Positions 1 to 6,938 of a stretch of DNA of 19,936 nucleotides are shown here, piece after piece. Location of the stretch: the NCBI GenBank assembly GCA_049672765.1, contig JBATWQ010000413.1, positions 1-19,936 of the forward strand. The letters are read 5' to 3'. The translations under genes and the position numbers were made by a program. The DNA comes from JAGQSZ01 sp049672765. Lineage in GTDB: Bacteria; Actinomycetota; Acidimicrobiia; Acidimicrobiales; Microtrichaceae. The first letter of the stretch is position 1; every line of letters starts with the position of its first letter. The notes under the pieces are model-generated. The model ran no database searches, was not told where the DNA came from, and saw nothing but the letters and a program-made list of their open reading frames with translations.

Positions 1-724
1 CCTTGGGCCTGGTTGTGGAGGTCGGCTCGAACTGTGAGTCGATCCCGTGGCGGATCATCTCGATCGCATCCGACCGGAGCTGTGAAACCCGCGACGTCGT
101 GACGCCGAGGAGTTCAGCAAGGCTCTCGAAGGAGCGGTTCTCCAGGTAGATACCGACAATTACGATGCGCAGGCGCTCAGGTAGCGATGCCAGCGCGGCG
201 CGAAGGTAGCCCTGCATCTCTGCCGACTCGAGCAGTTCATCGGGCTCGGGGGAGTTGCGGTCGACCAGCTGGGACTCGTCATCACGACGATCCAGGTTCT
301 GTCGGGAGTCGAGGGCACGGGTGACACCCAGGTTGACGGCCTCGCGCATCCGCCTCAACTCGGCGGCGCTGATCTCTAGGCGTTCTGCAATCTGATCGTC
401 ATCGGGCATCTGACGCAGCTCGAGGGCCAGCTCCTGCGTGGCAGCTTCGGCGTCGCGGGCAGTACGTCGGACGGACCGCGAGGTCCAGTCGGCGGAGCGG
501 GCCACGTCCAGCACTGCCCCTCGAATTCGCTGGGTGGCGTATCCGGCGAACGGTATGCCCCGGTCGAAGTCGTAGCGACAAGCTGCTTCGACGAGCCCGA
601 GAGTTCCGGCGGCGGCGAGCTCACTCCGGTCTACAAATCGGGGAAAGCCTCCGGAGATTCGCAGAACGACCTGCTCAACGAGCGGTAGGTGCTCCTCTGC
701 GAGCTGTGCTCTCCGCGTTTCCAT
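1..724 (-). CDS. fliA: Sigma-28 family sigma factor (FliA/WhiG type), 3' end cut by window edge
   Basis: This gene reads leftward from the ATG at 724 and stays open to base 2, giving 241 residues with the C-terminus outside the window. Sigma region 2 is clear at about residues 12-85, including FAGYATQRIRGAVLDVARS and then DWTSRSVRR, which is the hallmark of FliA/WhiG/SigD factors. Region 3 follows at about 90-135, and region 4 at about 175-228 contains LPERLRIVIVGIYLENRSFE and the helix-turn-helix VTTSRVSQLRSDAIEMI. The protein should direct RNA polymerase to late flagellar promoters. A start-proximal AGGGG lies only about 4 bases before the ATG, a short spacing. A matching sigma-28 promoter lies about 75 bases upstream, so autoregulation is likely. 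No anti-sigma FlgM gene is visible in the window. WhiG would be an equally good name by family. Confidence 0.93.
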   Translation of the reverse strand, partial: METRRAQLAEEHLPLVEQVVLRISGGFPRFVDRSELAAAGTLGLVEAACRYDFDRGIPFAGYATQRIRGAVLDVARSADWTSRSVRRTARDAEAATQELALELRQMPDDDQIAERLEISAAELRRMREAVNLGVTRALDSRQNLDRRDDESQLVDRNSPEPDELLESAEMQGYLRAALASLPERLRIVIVGIYLENRSFESLAELLGVTTSRVSQLRSDAIEMIRHGIDSQFEPTSTTRPK

Positions 725-790
725 GTTGCCCCTGTCGCTAGTGAGCAACCCTGGGCCAGTGAGTAGTCCGGCTCCGGTTGTTGCCCCTGT
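725..790. repeat. 11-bp direct repeat upstream of the sigma gene
   Basis: GTTGCCCCTGT occurs perfectly at 725-735 and 780-790, 55 bases apart. On the gene strand this reads ACAGGGGCAAC. The copy nearest the gene carries the presumed ribosome binding site, and the other would fall near the predicted 5' end of the transcript. It could be a protein or RNA regulatory site, or chance. Confidence 0.5.
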
Positions 791-800
791 GTCCAATGAC

Positions 801-827
801 CTGTCGGCAACCATTTCCAACTTCTTA
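801..827 (-). promoter_or_regulatory. Candidate sigma-28 promoter for the sigma factor gene
   Basis: Read leftward, TAAG (827-824) is followed by 15 bases and then GCCGACAG (808-801). The sigma-28 consensus in enterobacteria, Bacillus and Streptomyces WhiG is TAAA, 14-16 bases, GCCGATAA, so 9 of 12 positions match. Transcription would begin near 793, leaving an untranslated leader of about 70 bases before the sigma factor ATG. The implied circuit, a flagellar sigma factor that reads its own promoter, is an inference. Confidence 0.6.
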
Positions 828-886
828 ACCGTCGTTCAGGAATTTGGGTCTAACGGACCGGGAGAATGATTCTTTGGACCCACACG

Positions 887-943
887 CCCGGCCGCGTCCC
901 CGTCCGTGCCTCCCGGCCGCGTCCCCGTCCGTGCCTCCCGGCC
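887..943. repeat. 25-bp tandem repeat, two full copies plus 7 bases
   Basis: The 25-base unit begins CCCGGCCGCG and ends CCGTGCCT. It occurs perfectly at 887-911 and 912-936, with a third partial copy CCCGGCC at 937-943. It lies between the end of flgL and the promoter of the sigma gene. CTCCCGGCC within it (910-918, again 935-943) can pair with GGACCGGGAG at 855-864 with one bulge, so the transcript leaving flgL could fold here. Confidence 0.85.
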
Positions 944-967
944 AACGCCCGAGTTGCCCCGAGTCGA

Positions 968-1867
968 TCAGCGCATGAAATCGAGCAGAGACATCTGCAT
1001 GACCTTGGCCGTGATCGAAAGCGCAGCCTGGTACGAGAAGTTCTTGGCGCTCGCGTCGATCATCGCCTGGGCGATGTCGACATCCTCGACTTCGGACAGC
1101 GCCCGTTTGGTGTCTATGTCAGACAACTCGGTACGGGCTATCACGTCGTCGATCTGGCGTGCTCTGGCGCCGAGTTCGACCTGGGCAGACTCGATCCGGT
1201 CCATGGCCGAGTCGAGCGCGTTGATGCCGTTCGACATGCCGGCCTGGTCGCCGCTCGAAATTGCGGCCGATATCGCATCTAGAACCTGGAACAGGTTGCC
1301 GTTCATGGGGTCCGCACCATCGAAGGTGCCGAAGACGTTGGTTCCGGTCCGGTTCACGTCGACCGAAACCTCGGGAGCGATCGGCCGCTTGACCGAGTTC
1401 TCGTCACCCAGATAGTTGCCGGCAGCATCAAATGCAGCGCTCGAGTCGGAGGTGCCCCCGAAGATCGGTCGGTTCAGGTGCTTGGTGTTGCCGAGCGCAA
1501 GAAGGCTCTCCCGGACCGTCTTGACCTCGGCTGCGAGTGCTTCGCGGGCGTTCGGATCCGAGGCACCTGAGCGGGCCTGGATGACCAGTGTCCGGACGTG
1601 GGTGATCTCTTCGACACTCGAGGTCAGCGCGGTGTCGCCTGCGACCATCCAACTGCGGGCGTCCGTGGCGTTGCGTTGGAACTGTGAGGACCGCTGCAGG
1701 GTTCCCCGGTGCCCGAGCGCGGTCAACGAGCGTGCGGGATCGTCGGACGCCTTGGACATCTGCTTCTGTGAGCTCATCTTCTGCTGGGCCCGAATCATCG
1801 CCAGGTTGGCGTTGTTCAGGTCCGCGAGCATCAGGCGGTTCGAAGTGGTCGTCGTTACCCGGGTCAT
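968..1867 (-). CDS. flgL: Flagellar hook-filament junction protein FlgL (HAP3)
   Basis: The 299-residue product carries flagellin-like ends. The N-terminal D0/D1 helix includes MLADLNNANLAMIRAQQKMS and the SKASDDP motif near residue 40. The C-terminal helix ends TAKVMQMSLLDFMR. This combination with no flagellin-type NRAADDAAG segment is typical of FlgL, which together with FlgK forms the junction between hook and filament outside the cell and is exported by the flagellar type III machinery. Its ATG overlaps the flgK stop by 4 bases (ATGA), so translation is likely coupled. The length is within the usual FlgL range (about 300). It is the last gene of the leftward flgN-flgK-flgL set. Confidence 0.93.
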   Translation of the reverse strand: MTRVTTTTSNRLMLADLNNANLAMIRAQQKMSSQKQMSKASDDPARSLTALGHRGTLQRSSQFQRNATDARSWMVAGDTALTSSVEEITHVRTLVIQARSGASDPNAREALAAEVKTVRESLLALGNTKHLNRPIFGGTSDSSAAFDAAGNYLGDENSVKRPIAPEVSVDVNRTGTNVFGTFDGADPMNGNLFQVLDAISAAISSGDQAGMSNGINALDSAMDRIESAQVELGARARQIDDVIARTELSDIDTKRALSEVEDVDIAQAMIDASAKNFSYQAALSITAKVMQMSLLDFMR

Positions 1868-3282
1868 CGTCCTACCAGCCCTGTCCGATTGATGAGTGTG
1901 TCAAGAGCCTGGTCAATTGTCGTGAGCATCCGTGAGGCGGCCTCATATGACCGCTGGGCGGTGATCATCGCAGTCAGTTCCTCGTCGAGATTCACTCCGG
2001 ATACCGAGATCCGGGCGTCGTCGGCCTGGTTGGTGACCTCGGTCTGCAGATAGGAACGTTGTTCCATCGTCTGGGTCTCGATCGCCAGGCGGCCGATCAT
2101 GTCTGCATAGACACTGTCGGCAGATCCGCTCGTCTGGTGCATCGCCGCGATCTGCTGGGCGATCGTGGCGTCGAGTGCCCCCGACCCGGCGATGCCAGCG
2201 GCCACTCGCGTTGGATTTCCGTCCACATCGCTCGAAAGCTTGATTGACGCTGCGGTCACCCCGGCCGGATCCCAGTAGTTGAGGTTGACATCAGCGGCGG
2301 TATCGAGCCCCTGGCCCGTCTGGTGTGCTGCGTTCACCGTGGTCACGAGCGTTGCCGCGACCTTGTCGAGGTCCGAGATGGTCCTGGGAACGTGGACATT
2401 CGCGGTCGCCAGCAGTCCCGCCACCCGGCCTCCGGTGACCGTGGCGGGATAACCGTCGATTGCCCACTGGACCTCGACGGTGTTCATAGGTACGCCGGCG
2501 AAGTCTCCGCCGAGTGGTCCGGACTCTGCGACCTTGAGCTGTTCGGAGCGGCTTCCCTTGACCAGCGAGCTGCCGCCGAGGGTGATGTTGACGGTGCCGA
2601 GATCACCCTGGGTGACGCTCACACCGATCAGGTCGGCCAGGTCCTTGACGAGCAGGTCCCGCCGGTCTGCCAGGTCATGGGGATCAAGACCCGAGGCGGT
2701 CGCCTGGGCGATCGACTGGTTCAGATCGGCAATTTGGGCAGCGTTGGCGTTGACCTGACTGACGAGCTGATCAACCTCCTTGACCGACTTGTTCCGAAGG
2801 TTCGTCAGGTCCGACGAAACTCGGTTGAACGTCGAAGCGATGCTCCGACCCTGCTGGAGCAGGGCGATGCGTCCGGCAGAATTTCCTGGGTCGTTGGCTA
2901 CGTCGTCCCAGGCCGCGAAGAAGTCGCCGAACTGGACCGACATACCGACGTCGGACGGCTCCGGAAGCATTTGTTCGATCCGCAACAACATTGAGGACTC
3001 GGTCTGCAGTCGCTGCGCAGAGCCGTGCTCGCGCATCGCACGATTTTCGAGTAGCTCGTCGCGGACCCTGGTCACTCCGGTGACCTTCACGCCGTTGCCC
3101 GAGACCGTCGAGCGGGAGTACAGAGACGGTACGGCCCATTGGCCGGCCGGGGTGAGCTCGACCCTGCGCCGGCTGAAGCCCTCTGTTGCGCTGTTGGCGA
3201 TGTTGTGGCCGATCGTGTCGAGCACACGTCGCTGGCTGAGAAGACCGCTCAGGGCCGTATTGAGTGAACCGAAGCTTGACAT
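1864..3282 (-). CDS. flgK: Flagellar hook-associated protein FlgK (HAP1)
   Basis: The product has 472 residues. The N-terminus LNTALSGLLSQRRVLDTIGH, then NIANSATEGFSRRRVEL, is the rod/hook/HAP motif. A FlgK-type helical domain follows (DLTNLRNKSVKEVDQLVSQV, IADLNQSIAQ, DPHDLADRRDLLVKDLADLI). The C-terminus has the hook-type motif LDEELTAMITAQRSYEAASR, then MLTTIDQALDTLINRTGLV. FlgK caps the hook and forms the junction with FlgL. The start ATG shares one base with the stop of the upstream chaperone gene (TGATG), as expected for a chaperone and its substrate made together. The size is close to that of Gram-positive FlgK proteins. Confidence 0.95.
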   Translation of the reverse strand: MSSFGSLNTALSGLLSQRRVLDTIGHNIANSATEGFSRRRVELTPAGQWAVPSLYSRSTVSGNGVKVTGVTRVRDELLENRAMREHGSAQRLQTESSMLLRIEQMLPEPSDVGMSVQFGDFFAAWDDVANDPGNSAGRIALLQQGRSIASTFNRVSSDLTNLRNKSVKEVDQLVSQVNANAAQIADLNQSIAQATASGLDPHDLADRRDLLVKDLADLIGVSVTQGDLGTVNITLGGSSLVKGSRSEQLKVAESGPLGGDFAGVPMNTVEVQWAIDGYPATVTGGRVAGLLATANVHVPRTISDLDKVAATLVTTVNAAHQTGQGLDTAADVNLNYWDPAGVTAASIKLSSDVDGNPTRVAAGIAGSGALDATIAQQIAAMHQTSGSADSVYADMIGRLAIETQTMEQRSYLQTEVTNQADDARISVSGVNLDEELTAMITAQRSYEAASRMLTTIDQALDTLINRTGLVGR

Positions 3283-3851
3283 CAGGCGTCCCTGTCCACG
3301 AGTACGGCCTCGGACGAAGCCGATGCGAATGTGCTGCTACGTCCTGCCCTGGCGCTGTAGGCCGACTCGCCCTCGTGTCCGAAGGACGTGAGCAGGTCGC
3401 CCAGGTCGGCGAGCCCCCTCTGAATCAGGTCCGAGTTGACCCGGGATGCCTCCTCGGCATCGGCCGAGAGCTTGAGGAACGCTGCGTGGTGCTCCGAGAA
3501 GATGGTGTCCCAAGGGGCCGACACGGCTCCGATCAGATCTCGCAGACTCGCATCCGGACGGGTGCCGAGCAGGGAGGACAGATCCACGAGCAACTCTGTC
3601 CGGAACTCCTCCTGGCGACGGACGTCGTCGAGGGCATCGTTGACATCGGAGGTTGCATATTCGACCCACTCGGACCGGCTGTTGGTCAGCAGGAGTCGTT
3701 GGACCTCGAGTCGGTAGATGAGCTGTGTCACCAGATCCCTCTGTTGCCACAGGACGTGGCTCAGTTCGCTGAGCACCAGCTCGACCAGATGGTGCTGGGG
3801 GATGATCGCCGGTGACTTGTGCGCGTGCCCATCGCCATTCGAGGCGATCAT
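3282..3851 (-). CDS. flgN: FlgN-like export chaperone for FlgK/FlgL
   Basis: This helical protein has about 189 residues from the start chosen here. The helical stretch IIPQHHLVELVLSELSHVLW, then QQRDLVTQLIYRLEVQRLLL, resembles the first helix of FlgN-family chaperones. It lies directly before flgK, overlapping by one base, which is the classic flgN position. FlgN binds the C-termini of FlgK and FlgL before export. The open frame extends upstream to ATGs at 3935 and 4031. The codons there have a much lower GC third position, and a candidate flagellin promoter runs through them, so I prefer ATG 3851. None of the starts has a convincing ribosome binding site. The tail after about residue 165 is Ser/Ala-rich. 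Identity rests on position and helix pattern. Confidence 0.72.
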   Translation of the reverse strand: MIASNGDGHAHKSPAIIPQHHLVELVLSELSHVLWQQRDLVTQLIYRLEVQRLLLTNSRSEWVEYATSDVNDALDDVRRQEEFRTELLVDLSSLLGTRPDASLRDLIGAVSAPWDTIFSEHHAAFLKLSADAEEASRVNSDLIQRGLADLGDLLTSFGHEGESAYSARAGRSSTFASASSEAVLVDRDA

Positions 3852-3942
3852 GTGCGCTGCAAAGGAATCGCGACGAGAGTTTCGTCGGTAGGTTCCCCGC
3901 TCGGGAGCAGGATCGAAGTCGGAGTCGCGTGCCATGGTTCTG

Positions 3943-3969
3943 CCATCGGCACCCAAATCGTCCAGATAA
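3943..3969 (-). promoter_or_regulatory. Weak candidate sigma-28 promoter for flgN-flgK-flgL
   Basis: Read leftward, GCCGATGG (3950-3943) matches the sigma-28 -10 element at 6 of 8 bases, and TTAT (3969-3966) sits 15 bases upstream as a poor -35. Transcription would start near 3936, about 85 bases before the ATG at 3851. It overlaps the -35 region of the rightward flagellin promoter. The -35 match is weak, so this is tentative. Confidence 0.3.
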
Positions 3970-3992
3970 GGGCTCGTCACATTGGCCGATAG
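3967..3992 (+). promoter_or_regulatory. Candidate sigma-28 promoter for flagellin
   Basis: TAAG (3967-3970), 14 bases, then GCCGATAG (3985-3992) matches the sigma-28 consensus at 10 of 12 positions with an allowed spacing. It faces the flagellin gene and predicts a start near 4000 and a leader of about 148 bases. The same TAAG/GCCGA pattern lies in front of the sigma gene, which supports both. Confidence 0.68.
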
Positions 3993-4098
3993 ATGACGGC
4001 CTACAGATGACGCTTGGGCCATTCGACTCATATCGCGCAGCTTTCCCGGCGAGTCCTCATCGGGTAGTGGGCCCCACCGATGACCAAGTGCGCCGTCG

Positions 4099-4112
4099 GC
4101 CGACCGGTCGGC
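4099..4112. promoter_or_regulatory. Perfect 14-bp palindrome in the flagellin leader
   Basis: GCCGACCGGTCGGC is its own reverse complement and ends 35 bases before the flagellin ATG. As DNA it could be an operator. As RNA it gives a 5-bp stem with a CCGG loop. GCCGTCGGC immediately upstream (4093-4100 region) offers an alternative pairing, and GTGGGCCCCAC near 4067-4077 can form another small stem, so the predicted leader is structured. No regulator is known from the sequence. Confidence 0.4.
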
Positions 4113-4147
4113 GAGCTAGTCCCAAATCACGGAAGAGAAGGACCCAA

Positions 4148-4954
4148 ATGCGCATCAACCAGAACATCGCAGCATTCAACGCTTACAGGAACCTGTCCAC
4201 CACGAACACCCAGATGGGTAAGAGCCTTGAAAAGCTCTCATCCGGCTTCAGGATCAACCGTGCAGCCGACGACGCTGCCGGCCTGGTCATCAGCCAGGGC
4301 CTTCGTGCGCAGGTTTCGGGTCTGCGTCAGGCAACCCGCAATGCACAGGACGGCATCTCAGTGGCGCAGACCGCTGAAGGTGCTCTCAACGAGGTCCACT
4401 CCATGCTGAACCGCATGCGCGACCTCGCCGTCCAGGCGGCCAATACGGGTTCGAACGATTCGGATGCACGTACCGCAGCCCAGACCGAATTCACACAGCT
4501 CAGCGAAGAGGTCACCCGCATCTCTGACACCACCAAGTTTGGTGCGCAGAAGCTGCTCGACGGCTCCTACGCAGGTGTGTTCCAGGTCGGATCCGACGCA
4601 GGAGACGAGCTGGACGTCACCATCGCAGACATGGATGCGACGGCCCTGGGAATCGACGCCCTCGACCTCTCGGCTGATGCGAGCGCGGCGATCACCGCGA
4701 TCGACACTGCCATCAAGACGGTCTCGACGACCCGTGGTTCACTGGGTGCAACCCAGAACCGCTTCGAGTCGACGATCTCCAACCTGCAGGTCTCGGTCGA
4801 GAACCTGGCTGCTTCGGAATCACGGATCCGTGACACCGACATGGCACAGGAGATGGTGTCCTTCACCCGTCACCAGGTGTTGCTCCAGGCCGGCACCGCG
4901 ATGCTGGGCCAGGCCAACGGTCTGCCGCAGTCGGTTCTCCGTCTGCTCGGCTGA
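4148..4954 (+). CDS. fliC: Flagellin (filament protein)
   Basis: From the ATG at 4148 the product has 268 residues. It begins MRINQNIAAFNAYRNLSTTN and has the canonical D0/D1 features: SSGFRINRAADDAAGLVISQ near 30-50, QDGISVAQTAEGALNEVHSM, then LNRMRDLAVQAANTG. The C-terminal pair of helices contains TRGSLGATQNRFESTI, SRIRDTDMAQEMV and a QANGLPQSVLRLLG end. Only about 60 residues lie between the conserved ends, so it is a minimal flagellin without large outer D2/D3 domains. The open frame runs back to 3812, but flagellins start at this MRINQN-type motif, and AGAAGGA lies about 6 bases before it. It should be secreted through the flagellar export gate with FliS. It is probably transcribed from the sigma-28 promoter at 3967-3992. 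The hag name is equally apt. Confidence 0.96.
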   Translation: MRINQNIAAFNAYRNLSTTNTQMGKSLEKLSSGFRINRAADDAAGLVISQGLRAQVSGLRQATRNAQDGISVAQTAEGALNEVHSMLNRMRDLAVQAANTGSNDSDARTAAQTEFTQLSEEVTRISDTTKFGAQKLLDGSYAGVFQVGSDAGDELDVTIADMDATALGIDALDLSADASAAITAIDTAIKTVSTTRGSLGATQNRFESTISNLQVSVENLAASESRIRDTDMAQEMVSFTRHQVLLQAGTAMLGQANGLPQSVLRLLG

Positions 4955-4963
4955 TCCTGATCG

Positions 4964-4987
4964 GCTGACACTGGTCAGCTGACACTG
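4964..4987. repeat. 10-bp direct repeat before the terminator
   Basis: GCTGACACTG occurs at 4964-4973 and 4978-4987, so the two copies start 14 bases apart. It lies between the flagellin stop and the hairpin stem. It may be a local duplication with no function. Confidence 0.5.
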
Positions 4988-4990
4988 AAC

Positions 4991-5030
4991 TGGGTGGACC
5001 CGGACGCAGCGTGGCGCCGGGGTCCACCCA
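4991..5030 (+). terminator. Hairpin terminator after flagellin
   Basis: TGGGTGGACCC (4991-5001) pairs perfectly with GGGTCCACCCA (5020-5030), an 11-bp GC-rich stem with an 18-base loop, 36 bases after the flagellin stop. There is no run of T after it, so termination may be partial or Rho-assisted, or the hairpin may protect the abundant flagellin message from 3' decay. Confidence 0.7.
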
Positions 5031-5089
5031 CAGTCAGTTCCTCCTCAAACCTGCCCGGTCTCACAAATCTGCACTGAAGAGGCGTTGCA

Positions 5090-6919
5090 ATGCCCATCGA
5101 TGGACTTTCCAGTGGTCTCGATACCACCTCGATCATCAACAGCATGATGGCTGTCGAGCGCGCCCCCCAGGACGCGCTCGTTGCGCGTCAGTCCAAGGTG
5201 AAGGCCGGATTGGACGCGATTTCGTCGATCAAGTCAAAGCTCGCTGCGGTCTCGACAGCAGCCTCCGAGCTGTCCACGCTCGCAAAGTGGAACCTGGTCA
5301 AGGGCACCTCCTCCGACGCGACAGTTGCAACAGTCACCACAAATACAGGCGCCAGTCCAGCTGGGCTCAGCTTCACCGTCGATCAGCTGGCGGCCTCGCA
5401 CGGTCTTCGAAGCGGCGATGTCATTGCATCTATGGACACCGTCATCGCAGCGTCCGGAACGATCTCCGTCGACACGGGTAATGGTCCTGTGTCGATCGAC
5501 GTCGGTACCGGAACTCTCCGCGAGGTCATCAATGCGATCGGTGCCTCTGACACCGGCCTGCGGGCCAACGCAGTCAACACCGGTGCTGGATTCCGATTCC
5601 AGGTCAGCGCCAAGGACACCGGTTCGGCCTCGACCTTCACGCTGGACGGCATCGACGCTGCGGGCGGCACCGTGGTCACCAGCGCCGGTCGTGATGCCCA
5701 GTTGACGATTGGTGACGGGGCGGGTGCCTACAGCGTCGTGTCCGCGTCCAACACCTTCAGCGACATCATGCCCGGCATCTCGGTGACGGCGATGGCTGTG
5801 TCAACGACACCGGTGACAGTAAGGGTCGAGTCCGACGTCGAGGGGCTGGCCGCCAAGGTCAAGGCCCTGGTCGACTCGACAAATGCCGTCCTGTCGGAGA
5901 TCGCCAGCAAGTCCGCGTACAACGCCGCCACCAAGGTCGCCGGGGTTCTCAACGGTGACGCCACAGTTCGCCGTGCGGCCCAGGAGCTGACCCGGGCAGT
6001 CTCGGAAGCAGTTGGTTCATCCCCACTGGGCTCGGTCGGCCTGGCCGGGGTGGAACTCGGTCGGGACGGCCGGTTCACCTTCGATGCCGACAAGTTCACA
6101 GCCGCGTTCCAGAAAGACCCGGCGGCGGTGACCAAGCTGTTCTCGCAGTCCAGTGTCACCACCGGCTCGGCAGAGTTCGTGTCGAGCGGTGTCCGCACCG
6201 TCGAGGGCACCTACAACGTCGAGGTGACACAGGCCGCCCAGCAGGCCAAGTCACTCGGGCTCAGCGGAAGTTGGCCCCTCGCGGCAGACACAACCGTGTC
6301 CATCAAGGTCGGTTCGACCAGCGTCAACTGGACCATCACCGCTGGAACCAGCGCGGCCGACGCGGCCATCGGCCTGCGGGGCGCATTGAGCTCTGCTGGT
6401 CTGCGAACGGAAGTCGCCGAGGAGGGCGGTGGGCTTTCGATCACATCGATCGACTACGGCTCCGGCTCCAAGTTCGATGTCGCGTGGGATGGAGCCACCT
6501 GGGAGAGCCAGCAGGGCGTCGATGTTGCCGGCACGATCGGTGGCATCGCAGCTACGGGCATCGGCCAGATGCTGTCAATCTCTACGACCGACCCGACCCT
6601 TGGCGGGATGATCGTCAAGGCCGGCGGCACCGCAACCGGCCTGATCGGATCGGTCACCTTCAGCTCCGGTGCAGCACAACGGGTCACCTCCGCCATCGCG
6701 GGGGCTCTCGACCAGGCTGACGGATATTTGACCGGTGCCGAGACCAGCCGCAAGGCCCGTGTCGACGATATGGGTAAGTCCATCAGTGCCTATGACGTGC
6801 GCCTGGCACTACGTGAGACCCGCCTTCGTGCCTACTGGTCGGCACTCGAGGTGTCCCTCGGCAACTTGAAACAACAGAGCAGCTGGCTGTCCGGCCAACT
6901 CGCCGGACTACCGAGCTGA
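5090..6919 (+). CDS. fliD: Flagellar filament cap protein FliD (HAP2)
   Basis: The product has 609 residues. The N-terminus MPIDGLSSGLDTTSIINSMM, then AVERAPQDALVARQSKVKAG, is the FliD N-domain with its heptad helix. The C-terminal helical region TSAIAGALDQADGYLTGAET to SSWLSGQLAGL (about 531-606) is the FliD C-domain. Two IN-type beta modules are visible, about 93-186 (SFTVDQLAASHGLRSG) and about 373-465 (YNVEVTQAAQQAKSLG). The cap pentamer sits at the filament tip and helps flagellin fold and insert. AGAGG precedes the ATG. The gene follows the flagellin hairpin by 59 bases and leads into fliS, the usual order. It is longer than the enteric protein (about 470), mainly because of the second beta module. 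Confidence 0.95.
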   Translation: MPIDGLSSGLDTTSIINSMMAVERAPQDALVARQSKVKAGLDAISSIKSKLAAVSTAASELSTLAKWNLVKGTSSDATVATVTTNTGASPAGLSFTVDQLAASHGLRSGDVIASMDTVIAASGTISVDTGNGPVSIDVGTGTLREVINAIGASDTGLRANAVNTGAGFRFQVSAKDTGSASTFTLDGIDAAGGTVVTSAGRDAQLTIGDGAGAYSVVSASNTFSDIMPGISVTAMAVSTTPVTVRVESDVEGLAAKVKALVDSTNAVLSEIASKSAYNAATKVAGVLNGDATVRRAAQELTRAVSEAVGSSPLGSVGLAGVELGRDGRFTFDADKFTAAFQKDPAAVTKLFSQSSVTTGSAEFVSSGVRTVEGTYNVEVTQAAQQAKSLGLSGSWPLAADTTVSIKVGSTSVNWTITAGTSAADAAIGLRGALSSAGLRTEVAEEGGGLSITSIDYGSGSKFDVAWDGATWESQQGVDVAGTIGGIAATGIGQMLSISTTDPTLGGMIVKAGGTATGLIGSVTFSSGAAQRVTSAIAGALDQADGYLTGAETSRKARVDDMGKSISAYDVRLALRETRLRAYWSALEVSLGNLKQQSSWLSGQLAGLPS

Positions 6920-6938
6920 TGAGGCGGTTTGTAAACCA

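Noticed and set aside
866..1415. Rightward open frames of 138 and 169 residues opposite flgL
   Set aside because: They are antisense shadows of flgL and run through the tandem repeat, with no domain or ribosome binding site support.
2323..2994. 223-residue rightward frame opposite flgK
   Set aside because: Long antisense frames are common in high-GC genes. The flgK frame has clear family motifs.
3852..4031. Longer FlgN from ATG 4031 or 3935
   Set aside because: The codon third positions lose their GC bias, the FlgN-like helix begins after 3851, and the flagellin promoter candidate overlaps. Not fully excluded, since no start has a clear ribosome binding site.
3812..4147. N-terminal extension of flagellin by 112 residues from the ATG at 3812
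   Set aside because: Flagellins start at the MRINQN-type motif, which has its own ribosome binding site. The extension runs through a predicted promoter and leader and has non-coding composition.
6926..6937. GGTTTGTAAACC inverted repeat before fliS
   Set aside because: The two-base centre cannot form a stable RNA loop, and it is only 12 bases long, so likely chance.
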